Shown one piece after another: positions 59,404 through 64,000 of a stretch of DNA of 64,000 nucleotides. The stretch lies in contig NC_026656.2 in NCBI RefSeq assembly GCF_000004075.3, positions 18,920,607 to 18,984,606 on the forward strand. The letters are read 5' to 3'. Position numbers and translations under genes: made by a program. This stretch comes from Cucumis sativus. Taxonomy: Eukaryota > Streptophyta > Magnoliopsida > Cucurbitales > Cucurbitaceae. Each line of letters begins with the position of its first letter. Within the stretch, counting starts at the first letter, position 1. The notes beneath the pieces are model-generated. The model saw only the letters and a list, made by a program, of their open reading frames with translations. It had not been told where the DNA came from and ran no database searches.

Positions 59404-62081
59404 ATGGCGACCCCTGTTGAGCCTCCAAATGGGGTTAGATCTCAAGGAAAACATTACTATTCAATGTGGCAGACATTGTTCGAGATTGATACTAAATATG
59501 TACCTATCAAGCCTATTGGTCGAGGGGCATACGGTATTGTGTGTTCTTCTGTGAATAGGGAAACAAATGAGAAAGTTGCAATAAAGAGAATACATAATGC
59601 GTTTGAGAATCGTATCGATGCACTCCGGACTTTGCGGGAACTGAAGCTCCTTAGGCATCTTCGCCACGAAAACGTCATATGTTTGAAAGATGTGATGATG
59701 CCTATCCATAGGAGAAGTTTCAAAGATGTCTATTTGGTTTATGAACTGATGGATACTGATCTGCATCAGATTATTAAATCTTCTCAAACTCTTACCAATG
59801 ACCATTGCCAATATTTCCTCTTTCAGGTTTGCTTTTTAGCTTCCTTGGCCGATTAGTGTATTATTACATCAGTATTACTTCAACTAATACTTGGTTAATC
59901 AATAGTATGACACATTTCTTTTGATATCAAGACATGCATGTCTCTTAGATTACTGTGATATTATTTCTTTAATTTGTTGAACAGCAACAAATTTCTCTGT
60001 TTGTTCCCTTGGTGGTGTTTTAACTGAAACAAACAATCCCACGTTACTCTAATTTGTTCTCAGCTCGGCATTGGTGTTATTAATCACCATATATTCAGAA
60101 TTTGGCATGGCAAAGTAACTTTCTTACTATTTTGAGCATTCACTAATTTCTATTTTAACGAAACTTAGATCTTCTCAATGTTACATTCCCTTTACCCTGA
60201 GCGTTTGCTTGTTCTTGTATAATGCGAAAGCGTCTTCTTGAGATTAGATTTGGTTGCATCATCAATATCTCCCAACCCATCCTAGCAGATTAGAATTTTT
60301 TTATTGCATCAATACATGGACCCCATTGGACCAGTTGCAAATTGTTGATTATTAATTTCGAAGTAATGAGAGACAGTAAACACCTGACTGTGGCCACGCT
60401 CTATTGCCATGCCACAGTTCTCAGTCCAATTTGCATCATTTTGTCAGAATTATTATTATTTGTTTTCCTCTATTACTGTCCTTTTACATGTCAAGTAATG
60501 TTAATTGTATTTATCTTTCGCATTAGCTATTCGAGAGAGCTAGGCCTCTTTTATCTAAAAGCTAAGTCAATTCAAGGCTAAATTATTTGAATTTTGTATT
60601 ATTTATAGTGTCTCAACTTTAGAAAGTTTTAATTACATGAATTTTGTTTCTATTTAGTCATGAGCATTTAAACATTGTATTTGGTTAGTATCTAAACTTT
60701 TAAAAAGTATTAATTACATGAACTTTATTTCTATTTAGTACCTTCCACCTATTGTTGCTTATTAGGTTAATTTTGGTTGAGTTGCATGATGTGTCTATCA
60801 ATTGGATAGAATAAGAGACATGGTAGGTCAGCATATTCAATGGATGGTATCAGCAACAGGAAGTAATTGAATTTTTTGAAAGATCTGAGACTTTAATGGA
60901 CACAATTTTCGAAGTTCAGAAACTTGTTGTGTAGATTAATATCAATATATATTTCCTTTTTGCGGGGTGTATTTCTTCAATAGTCATGATCGGTGTATTA
61001 AAAAGCACTCCGAGTCACCTAGACGCAAGGCACAAGTCTCAAGACGAGGCTCACAGGCCTTGAGGATTTTCTTTCTTTTTAAAGAATTACAATAATTAGA
61101 GGGATTTTCCTTATTTATTAACTTAAAAAATCGAATTTAGTCAATTTCAGCTATATTTCCGTTTCAAGTTTCTTGTGTTAGTTTTTTCCCAGATTTCCAT
61201 TTCAACTATATTTTCTCTTCTTTATAGTACTTTTATATGTGGTGCCCTGCTTTTTTTTTTTTTTGATGCCAATGTTATGTAACATTTGAATTCCTTCTTT
61301 GATTCATACTTTCCTGCCCACTTATTCAAATTCTCCGATGCAGTTGCTCCGAGGCCTAAAGTATCTGCATTCTGCAAACATTCTACATCGGGACTTGAAG
61401 CCGGGGAACCTTCTTGTCAATGCAAATTGTGATCTTAAGATATGTGATTTTGGTTTAGCACGTACAAGCAATGGGAAGAATCAATTTATGACTGAGTATG
61501 TCGTAACTCGCTGGTATCGAGCCCCAGAACTGCTGCTCTGCTGTGAGAATTACGGGACGTCAATTGATGTGTGGTCTGTAGGATGCATCTTTGCTGAGCT
61601 TCTCGGTAGGAAACCTATCTTCCCTGGTACAGAATGTTTGAATCAACTCAAATTGATAATTAACCTACTGGGAAGCCAGAGAGAGGAAGATCTTGAGTTC
61701 ATAGACAATCCAAAGGCAAGGAGGTATATAAAATCCCTTCCATACTCTCCTGGAGCTCCTCTTTCCCGTCTTTATCCGAGCGCTCATCCTCTCGCAATTG
61801 ATCTGCTACAAAAGATGCTTGTCTTTGACCCATCAAAGAGGATTAGTGTAACTGAGGCATTACAGCATCCTTATATGTCCCCACTGTATGATCCAAACAG
61901 CAATCCTCCAGCTCAGGTGCCAATCGATCTTGAGATAGATGAGGAACTTGGAGAAGAAATGATACGAGAGATGATGTGGAAAGAAATGCTTCATTACCAC
62001 CCCGAAGACCTGGAAGAACACGCAGAAATGACACGTTTCCACCCCGAACCTACTACAAGTAGTGCCGCAGTGTATTCTTAA
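59404..62081 (+). CDS. MPK7: Group C mitogen-activated protein kinase (MPK1/2/7/14 type)
   Basis: Two coding exons, 59404-59826 and 61344-62081, joined in phase after codon 141, give 386 residues. All kinase landmarks are present: glycine loop GRGAYGIV (39-46), invariant Lys61 in VAIKRI, catalytic loop HRDLKPGN with Asp158, DFG at 176-178, and the TEY activation motif at 191-193, followed by [10 protein letters not shown]. The start [10 protein letters not shown] and the segment [20 protein letters not shown] are typical of group C. Each MAP kinase of this group is switched on by a MAP kinase kinase that phosphorylates Thr191 and Tyr193; they act in stress, wounding and hormone signalling. 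A C-terminal extension of about 20 residues ([18 protein letters not shown]) goes beyond Arabidopsis MPK7. Within group C the choice of MPK7 over MPK1/2 is not certain. Confidence 0.96.
60590..61085. repeat. Dispersed repeat remnants in the MAP kinase intron
   Basis: Two similar tracts (taattacatgaattttgttt near 60630 and taattacatgaactttattt near 60710), each followed by ctatttagt, form a degenerate tandem pair. Near 61000-61080 is an acgcaaggcacaagtctcaa-type sequence with gacgaggctcacaggccttg, like a common plant dispersed repeat. Neither has visible ends or a target duplication. Confidence 0.4.
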
Positions 62082-64000
62082 CGATAAATCTTGTTATCAA
62101 TCCAGCTTAGAAGCTTTGGATTGTGATGATGGTGACAAACGTCGAGTTCCTTCCTACATCAAATAGCTCGTTAATCATCTAGTAACTTCGTTCCATTGCC
62201 CCTCCCTGCCCTCGTCGCACTGGGGAAGAATGGTGGTCATGTAATAATGAAAAATGTTGAAACAAAGCATGCATTAGAGGGCTTTTTTTTTCTACTATAA
62301 GCATGTTTGTCTGTTTGGTATTCCAGAAACCTTTGTTTGGCTGTTCTTGTTTGTTCTTGTAAATAGTTTGGTTTGGATTATGGAACCTGTTTCTCTTTTT
62401 AAATTAGAATGTTTCTTAGATCCTATTTTACTTGCAATGTTGAATTTCTAATCTCCCCAATGTTACCAATCCTGATCTATCACAATTGGGGGGAGCTTAA
62501 TGCAATCAACATAGGTAGTTTAAAATTTTGGTTCAAGTTACATTCTATCTAACAAGATGGGGTTTGTAGGTAGGTAATTAGTCCCCATTGGTGTTTTTTC
62601 TCTCTTTTCATTAGAAAGAACAACTCAATTGATTTCTTTTTCCCAAGTAGGTTTTGGATTGAAATATAAAATACATCAATGACATAGAATGAAAAAAGAA
62701 AATGGAAGTTGAAAAACTTATTATTAAAACATTCACTTTTAAGAAAAGAATTAATTTGGTATACCATTTTTGGAAGGAAAAAATTGCACTTAAGAGTTTC
62801 ATTTTTCTGAAAATGGGGCAATTAAACATCATGCCTCTTTAACATGTTGAGACTTTATGTATTTAGAATAATGAAGTTTACTACAAAATAACATAATCAA
62901 TTTAGAGAATGGAAGGGAAAAAGAAATAAAATGACCAAAAAGGTGGTTTTTCTAAAAGAAATTTATGAAACCATCATTGTAGTGTTGACATCTTCAAGCA
63001 TTCTTGTGGCTGTTATTGTTGAAGAAGAAACTTAGGATCTGTGTGTGTTAGAATCATAGTGGACTCCAAGGGCTTCACCACTAAAATGCATCCAAGTTGC
63101 TATAAGAAATATGATATTCCCCATGGCAATTATAATACCCTCTCATTTCAACCTTCCAAAAGATTGTATTTTGGAGGTGAACGAAAAAGATTGCTCCATT
63201 CGACACATACCTAATCTCAATCCACAAAAAGATTCTCCTCACCTTCACATGCCACTGATAGTATATATCTATATATATTTTGAAGAAGAATGTCACTTTC
63301 AAAACAACATCACAATAACACACCAGCCTAGTACTTGCCATAGGTACTTTGAATTAGGGTCAAAACAATATAAACTTTCGCGACATGGAACAAGACCTAA
63401 TTCAAATCACGGAGCCAACAAAGAAACTATTGAGAATATAATATAAGTTACAAGCAATGAAGGAAGTCGAGACAAACAAATTGCTTTGCTCTCTCGTCAT
63501 TGATGATCGAACATATTTCACACCTATCGATTTTGTACATAATAATGACGTAAAATTTTCCATTTTATCCTTACATTTTGATTCCGACTTCTCATATATC
63601 TTAAATTGTCCTCTATAATTGTCCTCTCTCTATATCTATAAAGAATGCACACTAACATTTTGGAAGTATGGATTGTTTCCCACCAAGAGAACTCCATTGG
63701 AAATGATGAAGTGAGATGAAAATTAGAGAGAGACGACAAAGAAGTTTGTGGTTTCTTTTTCCTCTTCATGAAGGCCTTCAAAAGGACAATGGCACCATTG
63801 ACTATGATACAGTTTTGCTATGACACCACATTTACTATCAGTCACAATGAATCTAAACTTTGAAAGGACTAACAAATGGAGATATCCAAATGATCAATTA
63901 CATTCAAATATAAATCTCAAATAATAATATCATTCTGCCCTTCTTTATTCACTTAATTAAGTTCTCCAAATCTCAACTCAAATCATACTTCTTGCTTTTT
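62082..64000. other. 3' flank of the MAP kinase gene, no further gene seen
   Basis: The first 350 bp are probably the 3' untranslated region (ending near the T-rich gtttgtctgtttggtattcc). The rest is AT-rich. Open frames at 63081-63446 on both strands overlap each other and lack motifs or splice partners. Confidence 0.55.

Noticed and set aside
1-64000. CRISPR array, operon, phage or other bacterial system
   Set aside because: All supported genes are split by spliceosomal introns and belong to plant nuclear families. No regularly spaced repeats or bacterial genes are present.

Overview
The window is nuclear DNA from a eudicot plant. It is AT-rich and gene-sparse, with split genes using GT-AG introns, plant-specific protein families and short plant retroelements. 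A cucurbit (Cucumis-like) source is my best guess from the general look of genes and repeats; I could not test it. I rebuilt ten protein-coding genes (nine complete, one lacking its 5' part) and one tRNA gene. All exon joins were checked by hand for reading frame and splice dinucleotides.

Layout. 1-3877: the last three exons of a mitochondrial gamma carbonic anhydrase (+). 6521-9424: a pfkB/ribokinase-fold kinase (+). 10460-13881: 20S proteasome alpha subunit PAF1/PSMA1 (-), with a small LTR element in its long intron. 14820-14891: tRNA-Glu(UUC) (-). 18022-18759: a single-exon DUF4408/DUF761 membrane protein (+). 23163-26331: a nine-exon cytochrome P450 of the CYP722 type (-). Head to head with it, 27193-31224: inositol-pentakisphosphate 2-kinase IPK1 (+), also with a small LTR element in an intron. 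33514-35573: a bHLH110/112-type transcription factor (-). 39720-44392: a cyclin T1 (-). 48809-51757: a BAHD (HXXXD) acyltransferase (-). 59404-62081: a group C MAP kinase (MPK1/2/7/14 type) (+).

The gene order recalls several Arabidopsis neighbourhoods known from memory. One is At1g19580 (gamma CA1), At1g19600 (pfkB) and At1g19630 (CYP722A1). Others are At1g47250/At1g47260 (PAF2, gamma CA2) and At5g42790/At5g42810 (PAF1, IPK1). The last is At1g27620 (HXXXD transferase), At1g27630 (CYCT1;3) and At1g27660 (bHLH110). The window therefore looks like an ancestral segment that was duplicated and fractionated in Arabidopsis. The genes do not form one pathway. Most are housekeeping: respiratory complex I, proteasome, P-TEFb-type transcription and phytate synthesis. 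The one suggestive pairing is CYP722-type P450 (strigolactone-related) divergently placed next to IPK1 (phytate and phosphate signalling).

Repeats include two antisense-oriented TRIM-like mini LTR elements, one with an intact 5-bp target duplication; tRNA-derived Au-like SINEs; a LINE tail; a MITE-like element; several microsatellites; and a G-rich tract just beyond cyclin T1. The long intergenic stretches (14.9-18 kb, 18.8-23.1 kb, 45.7-48.8 kb, 51.9-58.4 kb, 62.1-64 kb) hold no gene I can support.
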